Origin: Phycisphaerales bacterium
GTDB lineage: Bacteria > Planctomycetota > Phycisphaerae > Phycisphaerales > SM1A02
Length of the DNA: 64,000 nt
Direction: 5' to 3'
Assembly (NCBI GenBank): GCA_030749435.1
Contig: JASMKH010000001.1
Location: 1 to 64,000 of the forward strand
Shown: piece after piece, positions 40,039 through 48,715 of the stretch
Numbering within the stretch: the stretch's first letter is position 1
Layout: every line of letters starts with the position of its first letter
The notes under the pieces: generated by a model
Seen by the model: the letters and a program-made list of their open reading frames with translations, nothing else
The model's database searches: none
Told to the model about the DNA's origin: nothing
Program-made: the position numbers and the translations under genes

Positions 40039-40965
40039 TCAGTCGATTGTCGACCGGATGACCCGGAGTCGCGCCGAGCGGCAGCGTGGGTTCCGATCCT
40101 GTTCCTCCTGCCTCGCCTGAACCGCACCAGACGAGACATCCACGGCGAGCCCCTCGCGGACGAGCGACGCGAAGCACTGCTTGACCGGCCGGTCCTCAAG
40201 GCTGTGAAAGGCGATGATGCCGATCCTCGCGCCAGGCCGGAGCCAAGCTACGTCGCCGTTCCTCAATGCCCGCGTCAGTCGATCCAGCAGCGTCTGCAGT
40301 GCTGCGAGTTCATCATTGACCGCGATCCGGATCGCCTGAAACGTCCGAGTCGCGGGATGCTGGCGCGAGGTGCGGGCTCGGACGCCGTAGGCTTCGCGGA
40401 CCAGTGCCGCGAGTTGCCCCGTTGTTTCGATCGGACTTCTGGCGCGTTCAGATGCAATCTTTTGGGCGATCCGGGCCGCGAGCGGCTCTTCGCCATGGTG
40501 CCGGATGATCTCGGCGAGGTCTCGCTCCGAGAGCGAGGCAATCAGCGACGCTGCGGTGGTTCCGCTGGTGGGATCGAGCCGCATGTCGAGCGGGCCCTCT
40601 TCAAGGAAGGAGAATCCGCGGTCCGGATCGTCCACCTGGTTGGATGCGAACCCAAGGTCTGCCAGCACCATGTCCGCAGCGCGTCCCGAGGCTTGCAGAA
40701 ACTCCGGTGCCCGAACAAAGTTGCCCTGCCTCGTGTGATGCGTGACGCCTGCCGCCGCCAACCTGGCCGAAGCGGCGCTCCGATTGTCCTCATCGAGATC
40801 CGTTCCGACGACACACACGTCCCTCGACGCCGAGGCAATGGCCGCGGCATGCCCGCCCCGCCCCAGCGTGCAGTCGAGCAGTGTCTCACCGGGAGTCGGT
40901 GCAAGCAGCGATACCACCTCCTCCAGGAGGACCGGTACGTGGTCGGAGTCACCGCTGCCGCGCAT
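40039..40965 (-). CDS. rsmH: 16S rRNA (cytosine-1402-N4)-methyltransferase RsmH (MraW)
   Basis: A 308-residue SAM methyltransferase acting on C1402 of 16S rRNA. HVPVLLEEVVSLLAPTPGETLLDCTLGRGGHAAAI, VLADLGFASNQVDDPDRGFSF, GPLDMRLD and IIAFHSLEDRPVKQCF are all family signatures. It classically heads the dcw cell-division cluster, and division genes follow here as well. Start ATG 40965 begins just before the homology (GSGDSDHVPVLL); a longer frame to 41016 overlaps sucB and is rejected. The upstream sucB stop is 11 bases before it. No mraZ gene is present. Confidence 0.95.
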   Translation of the reverse strand: MRGSGDSDHVPVLLEEVVSLLAPTPGETLLDCTLGRGGHAAAIASASRDVCVVGTDLDEDNRSAASARLAAAGVTHHTRQGNFVRAPEFLQASGRAADMVLADLGFASNQVDDPDRGFSFLEEGPLDMRLDPTSGTTAASLIASLSERDLAEIIRHHGEEPLAARIAQKIASERARSPIETTGQLAALVREAYGVRARTSRQHPATRTFQAIRIAVNDELAALQTLLDRLTRALRNGDVAWLRPGARIGIIAFHSLEDRPVKQCFASLVREGLAVDVSSGAVQARQEEQDRNPRCRSARLRVIRSTID

Positions 40966-40976
40966 GAGGTGCCTGC

Positions 40977-42194
40977 TCACATTCCCAGCAGGAGCCGCTC
41001 GGGCGACTCGATGCACTCCTTGATGTGGACCAGAAAGCCCACAGCCTCCGACCCATCGATGATTCGATGGTCGTAGGACACGGCCAGATACATCATCGGT
41101 CGAAGCGTCACAGTGCCAGGCGCCTCCGGGTCTTCCACGGCGCGGTTGGAGATTCGGTGAAGCCCCAGAATCGCGGACTGTGGGGGATTGAGGATCGGGG
41201 TCGACATCATCGACCCGTACACGCCGCCGTTGCTGATGGTGAAGGTGCCGCCCATCAGGTCGTCCATGCCAAGCTGGCCCGCGCGGGCCGCTTCGGCCAG
41301 ACGGGCGATTTCCGACTCGATCTCGGCGAATCCGAGTCGGTCGGCGTTGCGGATGACCGGAACGACCAGGCCTCGGTCCGTACCGACAGCCACCGAGAGA
41401 TCGACATACTCGTGATACTCGATCTCTTCGCCGTCGATCCAGGCGTTGATCGCGGGAAAGGCCTGCAGCGCCGATACAACCGCCTTCGCGAAGAAACTCA
41501 TGAACCCGAGTTTGACTCCGAATCGGTCGTGGAAGTCGTCCTTGTGCGCCTTGCGAAGCCGAATCACTTCCGTCATGTCCGCTTCGTTGAACGTCGTCAG
41601 CATCGCCGCGGTGTGCTGAGCCGTGACGAGGCGTTCGGCGATTCGTCGCCGCAGCGGCGACATGCGTTCGCGTCGTGTACCGCGCTGACCGATCTGGTCG
41701 ATCGGGGTCAGCGGCTCTGGAGCCGGCGTCGTCTCGGTCGGCCTCGCGTTGGCGGCGGAGCGCACGTCGGACTTCATGACGCGGCCTGCAGGGCCGCTGC
41801 CATGCACGGTGCTCAACTCAACGCCCTGATCGCGGGCGATCCGTTTTGCCATGGGCGTCGCTCTGGGGGCGGGTACCTCTGCCGAGGCCGCGTTCTCCGT
41901 GGCGACCTCAACCTGAGCAGCCGGTGAGGGCTCACCCGCCGCGGGCTCGGGACGCGGCGCCTCGCTGTCGATGCGGCCAATCACCGCGCCGACGAGCAGG
42001 TCCGCTCCCTCGTGTTCGCTGATCTGGACGATTCCGCTGACAGGTGCTGGAAGTTCCTGCGTCACCTTGTCGGACTCAATCTCAACGAGCGGCGCGTCGC
42101 GATCGATCCACTGGCCGTCCCTGCACAGCCACCTGCCGAGCCGAACCTCCGAGATGGACTCACCCAGACTTGGAATGACGATGTCCGTGCTCAT
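40977..42194 (-). CDS. sucB: 2-Oxoglutarate dehydrogenase E2 (dihydrolipoyl succinyltransferase)
   Basis: A 405-residue E2 component. [20 protein letters not shown] and [15 protein letters not shown] form the lipoyl domain, with Lys43 as the attachment site and the SESDKV-type sequence typical of succinyl carriers. The subunit-binding domain is [31 protein letters not shown]. The catalytic domain has the family features [46 protein letters not shown] and [20 protein letters not shown] (His/Asp active site). ATG overlaps the sucA stop by four bases. E3 is not in the window. Confidence 0.96.
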   Translation of the reverse strand: MSTDIVIPSLGESISEVRLGRWLCRDGQWIDRDAPLVEIESDKVTQELPAPVSGIVQISEHEGADLLVGAVIGRIDSEAPRPEPAAGEPSPAAQVEVATENAASAEVPAPRATPMAKRIARDQGVELSTVHGSGPAGRVMKSDVRSAANARPTETTPAPEPLTPIDQIGQRGTRRERMSPLRRRIAERLVTAQHTAAMLTTFNEADMTEVIRLRKAHKDDFHDRFGVKLGFMSFFAKAVVSALQAFPAINAWIDGEEIEYHEYVDLSVAVGTDRGLVVPVIRNADRLGFAEIESEIARLAEAARAGQLGMDDLMGGTFTISNGGVYGSMMSTPILNPPQSAILGLHRISNRAVEDPEAPGTVTLRPMMYLAVSYDHRIIDGSEAVGFLVHIKECIESPERLLLGM

Positions 42195-44995
42195 CCGTGC
42201 TGCTCCACGGGCAGGGGAGATCCCCGACCGGTATCAAGTGCCGACTGAATGATCGCCTGCTGTTCGTCCCGGTGCAGCCGGGACGAGCCGACGGCGGGTG
42301 AGGCATTGGCCGGTCGACTGACGATGTCCAGCCGACGACCAAATCGTTCAGAGAACGTGTCGGCGATCCAGGTCCAGGCGCCCGCGTTTCTCGGTTCCTC
42401 CTGTACCCACGTCCAGTGTCGCACATGCGCATACTTCTCGAAGAGCGACCTGATGTCCGGCTCGGGGAACGGGTACAACTGTTCGATGCGGATGACCGCG
42501 GTATCGGCGGCATGAGGTCCGTCCACCCTGGCGGCGTTCAGGTCCAGCGCGACCTTTCCGCTGCACAGAATGACATGATTGACGCCCGCTGCCTCGACGC
42601 CGTGGTCGTCGAGCACGGGCTGGAAGTGGCCGCTCACCAGGTCGGACACCTTGCTCGTCGCGCTCCGGTGCCGGAGCAGGCTCTTGGGCGTCATGACGAT
42701 GAGCGGCTTCCGGAAACTGCGGAGCATCTGCCTTCGGAGCAGATGGAACATCTGGGCCGGCGTCGTGGGAACCGCGACTTCCATGTTGTCATCGGCGCAC
42801 AGTTGCAGGAACCGTTCCAGCCTCGCCGACGAGTGCTCGGGCCCCATGCCTTCGTACCCGTGCGGCAACAGGCATACCAGTCCGCTGTGCCGCCTCCACT
42901 TACGTTCCGCCGAGGCGATGAACTGATCGAAGTACACCTGCCCGACATTGGCGAAGTCGCCGAATTGCGCCTCCCACAGCACGAGCATGTTGGGATCGCC
43001 AAGCGAGTAGCCGTATTCGAATCCGATGCATCCCGACTCGGTCACGGGTGTGTTGTGTACACACATTCGGGACTGGCCGGTGTCGATGTGATCAAGCGGT
43101 GACCATGCCGCGCCCGTGACAGAGTCGAAGAAGATCGCGTGGCGGTGGCTGAACGTGCCTCGCTGGCAGTCCTCGCCGGTCAACCGAATCGGATGCCCCT
43201 CCAGCAGCAGACTGCCGTAGGCAAGCAGTTCGCCCATCGCCCAGTCGAGCGGCCTGTCATCACTGACCGCGGTGGAACGCTCCGTCAGGAGTCGTTGCAG
43301 TTTTGGATGCGCAGTGAAGCCGTCGGGGACTGCGGCGAAAGCCCCGCAAACCCGGTCGAGCGATTCGCGCCTCACCGATGTGTCAATGTGTGCTCCGCTC
43401 CACGACTTGGAGAACCCTCCCCAGGTCGACTGATCGTCGAAGGCGGGAGGCGTGGGGCGAACCGGCGTCGCCCGGATCCGCTGCTGGGACTCATCCATGA
43501 TCTTCAGCAGTCGCTGCTCGGCCTGGTCCGCTTCCGACGGGTCGATGAGGCCGTCCGATTCCAGCTTCAATGCGTAGTGTTCGACCGTCGCGGGCTGATC
43601 TCGGACGGCCGCGTACAGTTCCGGATTGGTGAATGCGGGCTCATCCGTCTCGTTGTGTCCGTACCGGCGCCATCCCCAGAGATCGATGGCGATGTCATCG
43701 CCAAAGGTGTGCCGCCACGCTACGGCGAGCCGAATCGCCCGCAGGCACTGGTCGGGATCAAGCCCGTTGACGTGCAGGATGGGAATGTCCTGCCCCCGAA
43801 GTACGTCGGTGCAGTAGACGCCCGAAAACGCTTCGTCGTGTTCGGCGGTGAACCCGACCTGATTGTTGATGATGATGTGGATGGAACCGCCGACGTCGTA
43901 GGGCTCCAGTCCGGCCATATTGGCCAATTCCTGCACGACGCCTTGCCCGGCGATCGCTGCGTCGCCGTGAAGCAGGACGGGAAGGCACTTGCTTCTCGTG
44001 GTGTCTCCCCGCAGTCGCTGCTTGGCTCGGACACGTCCGAGGACGACGGGGTGCCCCCATTCCAGGTGAGATGGATTCGAGGCCATGGTGAGGTGCATGG
44101 CGCTGCCGCCGGCGGTCATGATGTCGGTGCTGTAGCCGCGGTGGTACTTGACGTCGCCGCCGCTCTCGACGAAGTCTTCGGTCCAGGCCTCTTCGAATTC
44201 GGTGAAGAGTTGGTCGTAGGACTTCTCGAGGATGTTGACAAGCACGTTGACCCTGCCCCGGTGGGCCATGCCGAAGGCCACTTCTTCGACGCCGTTCCCG
44301 GCGGCGGACTCGAGGAGTTCGGTGAGCATGGGAATGAGCGTTTCGCCGCCTTCAAGGCTGAACCACTTGCTTCCGACGTAGCGGCGCATCAGGAATCGCT
44401 CGAGTCCCGTGGCGCGTTGCAGGTCCAGCAGCGTGCGTCGGCGAACATCATCATCCAGCGGGGTCTGCGCCTCCGGCGACTCGATGCGGTCACGCCACCA
44501 TTCCCGCCGCCGCTTGCAACGGATGTGCTCGCTCTCGACGCCCATTGTCCCGCACCAACTTCGCTTCAACCATGCCTGAATGTCACGCAGCGATGAGGGG
44601 CAGGGCAGCGGCAGGGTGTCCGGATCGAACTGTGCATCGGGGTCCACGCCGCCTGACTCGATGAGGTCGAGCCCCGCGTCGGTCGTTGGCCGCCGCTGGA
44701 GTGGGTCGATGTCGGCGGCGAGGTGTCCCCATTGGCGGTAGGAGGCAATCAGTGCCCGGACTGCGGCCTGCCCGGATCGTTCGCTCGCAGGACGCATCAC
44801 CGAGGCCAGGTCAAATCCCTTGAAAAAGTGCTGCCAGGATGCGGGAACGTCCTCGGGTCTCCGCGACCATCGCCGGTGCAGGTCATCAATCCACGCGGCA
44901 TTCCAGCCGTTGATCCCCTCGACGGCAGGCGGGGGGACCTTGAGCGGCTGACCGGCCGGTGGCGAGGATGATGGGCACTTGTGTTGTGGATCCAT
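42191..44995 (-). CDS. sucA: 2-Oxoglutarate dehydrogenase E1
   Basis: A 934-residue thiamine-diphosphate enzyme, full length for the family (~930). The N-terminal [30 protein letters not shown] helix region resembles the E2-binding segment. Core features are [55 protein letters not shown], the TPP motif with [13 protein letters not shown] ... IINNQVGFT, and [15 protein letters not shown]. The C-terminal half has [30 protein letters not shown]. It catalyses the decarboxylation step of the TCA cycle. ATG 44995 is used; the open frame extends 20 codons further. Upstream, 105 bases separate it from priA on the same strand. Confidence 0.96.
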   Translation of the reverse strand: MDPQHKCPSSSPPAGQPLKVPPPAVEGINGWNAAWIDDLHRRWSRRPEDVPASWQHFFKGFDLASVMRPASERSGQAAVRALIASYRQWGHLAADIDPLQRRPTTDAGLDLIESGGVDPDAQFDPDTLPLPCPSSLRDIQAWLKRSWCGTMGVESEHIRCKRRREWWRDRIESPEAQTPLDDDVRRRTLLDLQRATGLERFLMRRYVGSKWFSLEGGETLIPMLTELLESAAGNGVEEVAFGMAHRGRVNVLVNILEKSYDQLFTEFEEAWTEDFVESGGDVKYHRGYSTDIMTAGGSAMHLTMASNPSHLEWGHPVVLGRVRAKQRLRGDTTRSKCLPVLLHGDAAIAGQGVVQELANMAGLEPYDVGGSIHIIINNQVGFTAEHDEAFSGVYCTDVLRGQDIPILHVNGLDPDQCLRAIRLAVAWRHTFGDDIAIDLWGWRRYGHNETDEPAFTNPELYAAVRDQPATVEHYALKLESDGLIDPSEADQAEQRLLKIMDESQQRIRATPVRPTPPAFDDQSTWGGFSKSWSGAHIDTSVRRESLDRVCGAFAAVPDGFTAHPKLQRLLTERSTAVSDDRPLDWAMGELLAYGSLLLEGHPIRLTGEDCQRGTFSHRHAIFFDSVTGAAWSPLDHIDTGQSRMCVHNTPVTESGCIGFEYGYSLGDPNMLVLWEAQFGDFANVGQVYFDQFIASAERKWRRHSGLVCLLPHGYEGMGPEHSSARLERFLQLCADDNMEVAVPTTPAQMFHLLRRQMLRSFRKPLIVMTPKSLLRHRSATSKVSDLVSGHFQPVLDDHGVEAAGVNHVILCSGKVALDLNAARVDGPHAADTAVIRIEQLYPFPEPDIRSLFEKYAHVRHWTWVQEEPRNAGAWTWIADTFSERFGRRLDIVSRPANASPAVGSSRLHRDEQQAIIQSALDTGRGSPLPVEQHG

Positions 44996-45100
44996 CGTCG
45001 AGCCGTCCCTGGGCGCACCATTGGGGGAGAGGCCGGACCGGAGCGGTGCCGGCAAGACCGGAGATTGTACCCCACCCGCGGCTGGCGAAGGGGGTCGTGA

Positions 45101-47416
45101 TCAGCGCAGGGCGACCGGATCCACGTCGATGACCAGTGAGGGATCTCCCAGGGCTTGTGCCTGGAGGGCATCGTGAAGCCACCGCTGCAGCACCTCCGCC
45201 GTTGGGGCGGTGAGCAGGATCTCCAGCCGGTGCTGGTTGCGAATCCGGGCCAGCGGACATGGCATCGGCCCAAGCACATCGACGCCCTCCGGGGCCAGGA
45301 CGCGGAGTGTCGCTGCGACCTGTTCGATCGTCGCCTCACAGGTTGCGAGGTGCTCGTTGCGTGCGATGACGCGGGCCATACGCGTGACCGGGGGAAGCGC
45401 CGCGTCGCGGCGCTGGGCGAGTTCCATTTCGAGAAACGACTCGACGTCGCCGCTGGCGGCCATTGCGATCGAGGAGGCGTCCGGATCGAGGGTCTGGATG
45501 ACCGCGGTTCCCGATGCCGCGCCGCGACCGCACCGCCCTGTCACCTGAGCGACCAGTTGCATGGTGCGTTCGGCCGCGCGGAAGTCCGGCAGGTGCAGCG
45601 CCGTATCGGCGTCGACGACTCCGACGAGCCGAACGCCCGGAACGTCCAGGCCCTTTGCGATCATCTGCGTGCCGAGCAGAACCCGAATGTCTCCTCGCTG
45701 AAAGTCGGACAACACCTGATGAAACTGATCGGCCCGCTGCATGCTGTCGGAGTCCATGCGGTACAGAGTCTCGCCGAGCGTCAAGTCCGGCCTGATGGCG
45801 AGCACCTCTTCTTCGAGCCGCTGCGTGCCCGACCCCAGCCGCATGGGCGTGCCTCCGCACTCGGGGCACGCGCGGGGGAGGCGAACTTCCCTGTGGCAGT
45901 GATGGCATCGCAGGAAGCCGCCCGTGGGGATGTCTCCGGCTCGGTGGTAGACCATCGCGACATCACAATGTTCGCACTCAAGCACCCATGCGCAGGCGCG
46001 GTTGCCGCACGCGATGTGGGTTGCCCACCCGCGGCGGTTGAGCAGCAGCAAGGCCTGATGTCCCTGCTCAAGCGTGCGAGAGAGCATGCTGCGAAGCGTC
46101 GGTCCAAGGGCGCCCCGATACTTCGGGTCATGCCGGCGTTCTTCGTTCATGCTGACGATCCGCGCGCGTGGAATCGTGAGCCCTGGTGCGCGGTCGGCGA
46201 GCCGGTGCAGCGACCAGTCGGGGCGCGTGGCGGCGTTTCGCCAACTCTCAAGCGACGGCGTGGCGCTGCAGAGGAGGACCGGGCACTGCGCCAGGTGGGC
46301 CCGCCGGATGGCAACGTCGCGGCCGTGATACCTGGGGTTCGAGTCCTGCTTGAACGAAGCGTCATGTTCTTCATCAACAATGATCAGACCGAGTCGCTCG
46401 GGGGACACGGGAGCGAACACCCCGCTTCTGGCACCGAGCACGATTCGGGACTCGCCGCTTTGAATCGCCTCCCAGTAGGCATGTCTGGTGGCGGCGGGGA
46501 GGGCCGAATGGACGAGCGCTACTGACTCGGCGGGGAACCGGCTGGCGAGTCTCGTCGCGACCTGTGGTGTCAGTGCGATTTCCGGAACGAGCACCAGCGC
46601 GTGCGCTCCGCGTTCGAGCGTCCGCTCGATCAGTCGCAGGTAGACCTCGGTCTTGCCGCTTCCGGTGACTCCGTAGAGCAGGTGCGACGAAAATCCGTCG
46701 CCAAGCCGGTTCGATACCTCGTCGATGATCTGCTGCTGCGCGTCGGTTGGGGTCGGCGGGGCGGCCACGTCGAGATGGCGCGGCGACCACTTTGATTCGA
46801 TGGACGTCCTGCGGTGTTCTTCCAGAAGACCTCGGTTGACCAGCGCCGTGATGGGGCCGAATGTGGCGACGCCGGCGAGTTCACGCAGGCGGGTTCGTTC
46901 AACTGGAATTGCCTCGGCGGGCAGCGAGCGGATTGCCTCGAGGATGCGCTGCTGCGCGGGGCCAAGTTTCGGCATCTCGCTCGGGGTTGGGGCAGGCGTG
47001 TAGTACCGCCGCTGCATGCGTCCCGTCTGCCGGCGTACAGGGGCGGGCATCATGCCGGTGAGGGTCGGTCCCAGTGGGGCGAGGTAGTAGCGGGCCATCC
47101 AGGCGCCCAGGTCAATGAGTTGTTCGCAGAGTGGTGGGCCGTCTCGGCGGGCCAGGATGTGTTTGGCACGCGCCGCATTGTCAGGTGGCGTCGAAGTCAC
47201 CGGGCACATGACCCAGCCGGAGGTTGGTGTGTTTCCTCGTCCAAGGGGGACCGTGACGGACGCTCCGGGCGCCAGATCCGCCAGTTCGGGCGGGACCGCA
47301 TAGGAGAGCCCGGTCCCGGCGACATCAATGGGGCGATCCACCGCCACGCGGGTCCAGCCGGCAATCGGTTCTGGGAAGAGATCCTGCACGCCGGCATTGT
47401 CTACACTTCCGCTCAT
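45101..47416 (-). CDS. priA: Primosomal protein N' (replication restart helicase PriA)
   Basis: A 771-residue superfamily 2 helicase that reloads the replisome at stalled forks. The N-terminal DNA-binding domain starts around WTRVAVDRPIDVAGTGLSYAVP. Walker A is LLYGVTGSGKTEVYLRLI; the Walker B is IIVDEEHD; QDSNPRYHGRDVAIRRA follows. Eight zinc-binding Cys form four CxxC/CxxxxC pairs (CGNRAC, CEHC, CHHC, CPEC). The motif VLLGTQMIAKGLDVPGVRLVGVVDADTALHLPDFRAAERTMQL is diagnostic. The 5'-most ATG (47416) overlaps the divergent carA ATG within a CATG; a GTG at 47389, or one closer to WTRVAV, might be the real start, since no ribosome-binding site is visible. Confidence 0.94.
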   Translation of the reverse strand: MSGSVDNAGVQDLFPEPIAGWTRVAVDRPIDVAGTGLSYAVPPELADLAPGASVTVPLGRGNTPTSGWVMCPVTSTPPDNAARAKHILARRDGPPLCEQLIDLGAWMARYYLAPLGPTLTGMMPAPVRRQTGRMQRRYYTPAPTPSEMPKLGPAQQRILEAIRSLPAEAIPVERTRLRELAGVATFGPITALVNRGLLEEHRRTSIESKWSPRHLDVAAPPTPTDAQQQIIDEVSNRLGDGFSSHLLYGVTGSGKTEVYLRLIERTLERGAHALVLVPEIALTPQVATRLASRFPAESVALVHSALPAATRHAYWEAIQSGESRIVLGARSGVFAPVSPERLGLIIVDEEHDASFKQDSNPRYHGRDVAIRRAHLAQCPVLLCSATPSLESWRNAATRPDWSLHRLADRAPGLTIPRARIVSMNEERRHDPKYRGALGPTLRSMLSRTLEQGHQALLLLNRRGWATHIACGNRACAWVLECEHCDVAMVYHRAGDIPTGGFLRCHHCHREVRLPRACPECGGTPMRLGSGTQRLEEEVLAIRPDLTLGETLYRMDSDSMQRADQFHQVLSDFQRGDIRVLLGTQMIAKGLDVPGVRLVGVVDADTALHLPDFRAAERTMQLVAQVTGRCGRGAASGTAVIQTLDPDASSIAMAASGDVESFLEMELAQRRDAALPPVTRMARVIARNEHLATCEATIEQVAATLRVLAPEGVDVLGPMPCPLARIRNQHRLEILLTAPTAEVLQRWLHDALQAQALGDPSLVIDVDPVALR

Positions 47417-48584
47417 GTCTGACGCGAACCCAACGGCAAGACTGGTCCTGGAGGACGGCGCCGTGTTTACCGGCCGCCCCTTCGGTGCCCGGGCGACGGT
47501 CTGCGGCGAGGTCGTCTTCTCGACCGCGATGACCGGCTATCAGGAGTCGCTGACCGACCCCAGTTATCGAGGGCAGATTCTCGTTTCGACGCCGCCGCAC
47601 GTGGGCAACTACGGGGTGTGCGGCCACGACGTTGAGGCCGGTGAGCCACAGATCCGAGGCTTTGCAGTGCGTGAGATGGCTTCCCTGCGGTCGAACTGCC
47701 GATCCGAGGAGGACCTTCCAGCCTGGTTGGAGCGGTTCGGGATTCCGGGAATCAGCGAGATCGACACGCGGGCGCTGGTCAGACGCCTTCGGGCCGCGGG
47801 CGTGCTCCGCGGCGTGCTGGCCCTCGCCGACGACCGGAGCGACGCCGAACTGGTGGCCGCTGCGAAGGCCCTGCCTGTGATGGCAGGGCAGGATCTGGCA
47901 ACCCAGGCCGGGGCCAATCCGCCTTCCTCGTGGGGAGAATCGCTGGATCGCTGGTGGCCGGGGGCCGGGCAGCCGCCCGCGGGCCCGCCGTATCGGGTGG
48001 TTGCCATCGACTGCGGCGCCAAGCGGAACATCTTCCGGCATCTGGTGGCGGCAGGGTGCGAGGTTCTGCCGGTCGCGGCCGGAACCTCGGCGGAGGCCAT
48101 TCTGGCCATGGAACCGGAGGGGGTGTTCATCTCCAATGGCCCGGGCGACCCGGCGGCGGTCACCGCCGTCATCGAGCCGGTGCGAGCGATGATCGGCGAG
48201 GTTCCAATGTTTGGTATCTGTTTGGGGCACCAGTTGCTGGCCCTCGCCCTCGGGGCGAGGACGTGGAAACTGCCGTTTGGGCACCGCGGCGTCAATCAGC
48301 CGGTCCGTGACCTGGAGGCCGACCGCATCTTCATTACGAGTCAGAACCACGGATTCTGCGTCGATGCCGACTCGCTGGAGGCCGCCGGGTGTCTGGTGAC
48401 CCACCGCCATCTGAACGACGATACGGTGGCCGGATTCCGACACGCCACGCTTCCGATCCGGGGGGTGCAGTTCCATCCGGAGGCGTCCCCAGGACCTCAC
48501 GAAGCGGCCTGCCTTTTCAAGTGGTTCAGTTCCACGATGGCGACCCGGAGATCGGCTGGCGCAGTTGCAGGAAAGGCCCCCTAG
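47415..48584 (+). CDS. carA: Carbamoyl-phosphate synthase small (glutaminase) subunit
   Basis: A 389-residue class I amidotransferase that supplies ammonia for carbamoyl phosphate (pyrimidine and arginine synthesis). N-terminal ARLVLEDGAVFTGRPFGA and STAMTGYQESLTDPSYRGQIL are CarA signatures. The glutaminase triad is Cys269 in MFGICLGHQLLALALGA, with His354 and Glu356 in VQFHPEASPGP; Cys269 even matches E. coli numbering. The start ATG (47415) lacks a ribosome-binding site; TACACT lies seven bases before it, so a leaderless transcript is possible. carB is not in the window. Confidence 0.95.
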   Translation: MSDANPTARLVLEDGAVFTGRPFGARATVCGEVVFSTAMTGYQESLTDPSYRGQILVSTPPHVGNYGVCGHDVEAGEPQIRGFAVREMASLRSNCRSEEDLPAWLERFGIPGISEIDTRALVRRLRAAGVLRGVLALADDRSDAELVAAAKALPVMAGQDLATQAGANPPSSWGESLDRWWPGAGQPPAGPPYRVVAIDCGAKRNIFRHLVAAGCEVLPVAAGTSAEAILAMEPEGVFISNGPGDPAAVTAVIEPVRAMIGEVPMFGICLGHQLLALALGARTWKLPFGHRGVNQPVRDLEADRIFITSQNHGFCVDADSLEAAGCLVTHRHLNDDTVAGFRHATLPIRGVQFHPEASPGPHEAACLFKWFSSTMATRRSAGAVAGKAP

Positions 48585-48715
48585 GACTACCGTACGCCCT
48601 CTCGGCGCTGCTGGCGAATCGGAATCGCCGGACGTGGCCGGTGATCCTGCAGTCAGCCATCAGAGGCTGGTCGTGGGGGGTCAGTGCGTTCCGAGATTGA
48701 GAGTGGAGACCACGC

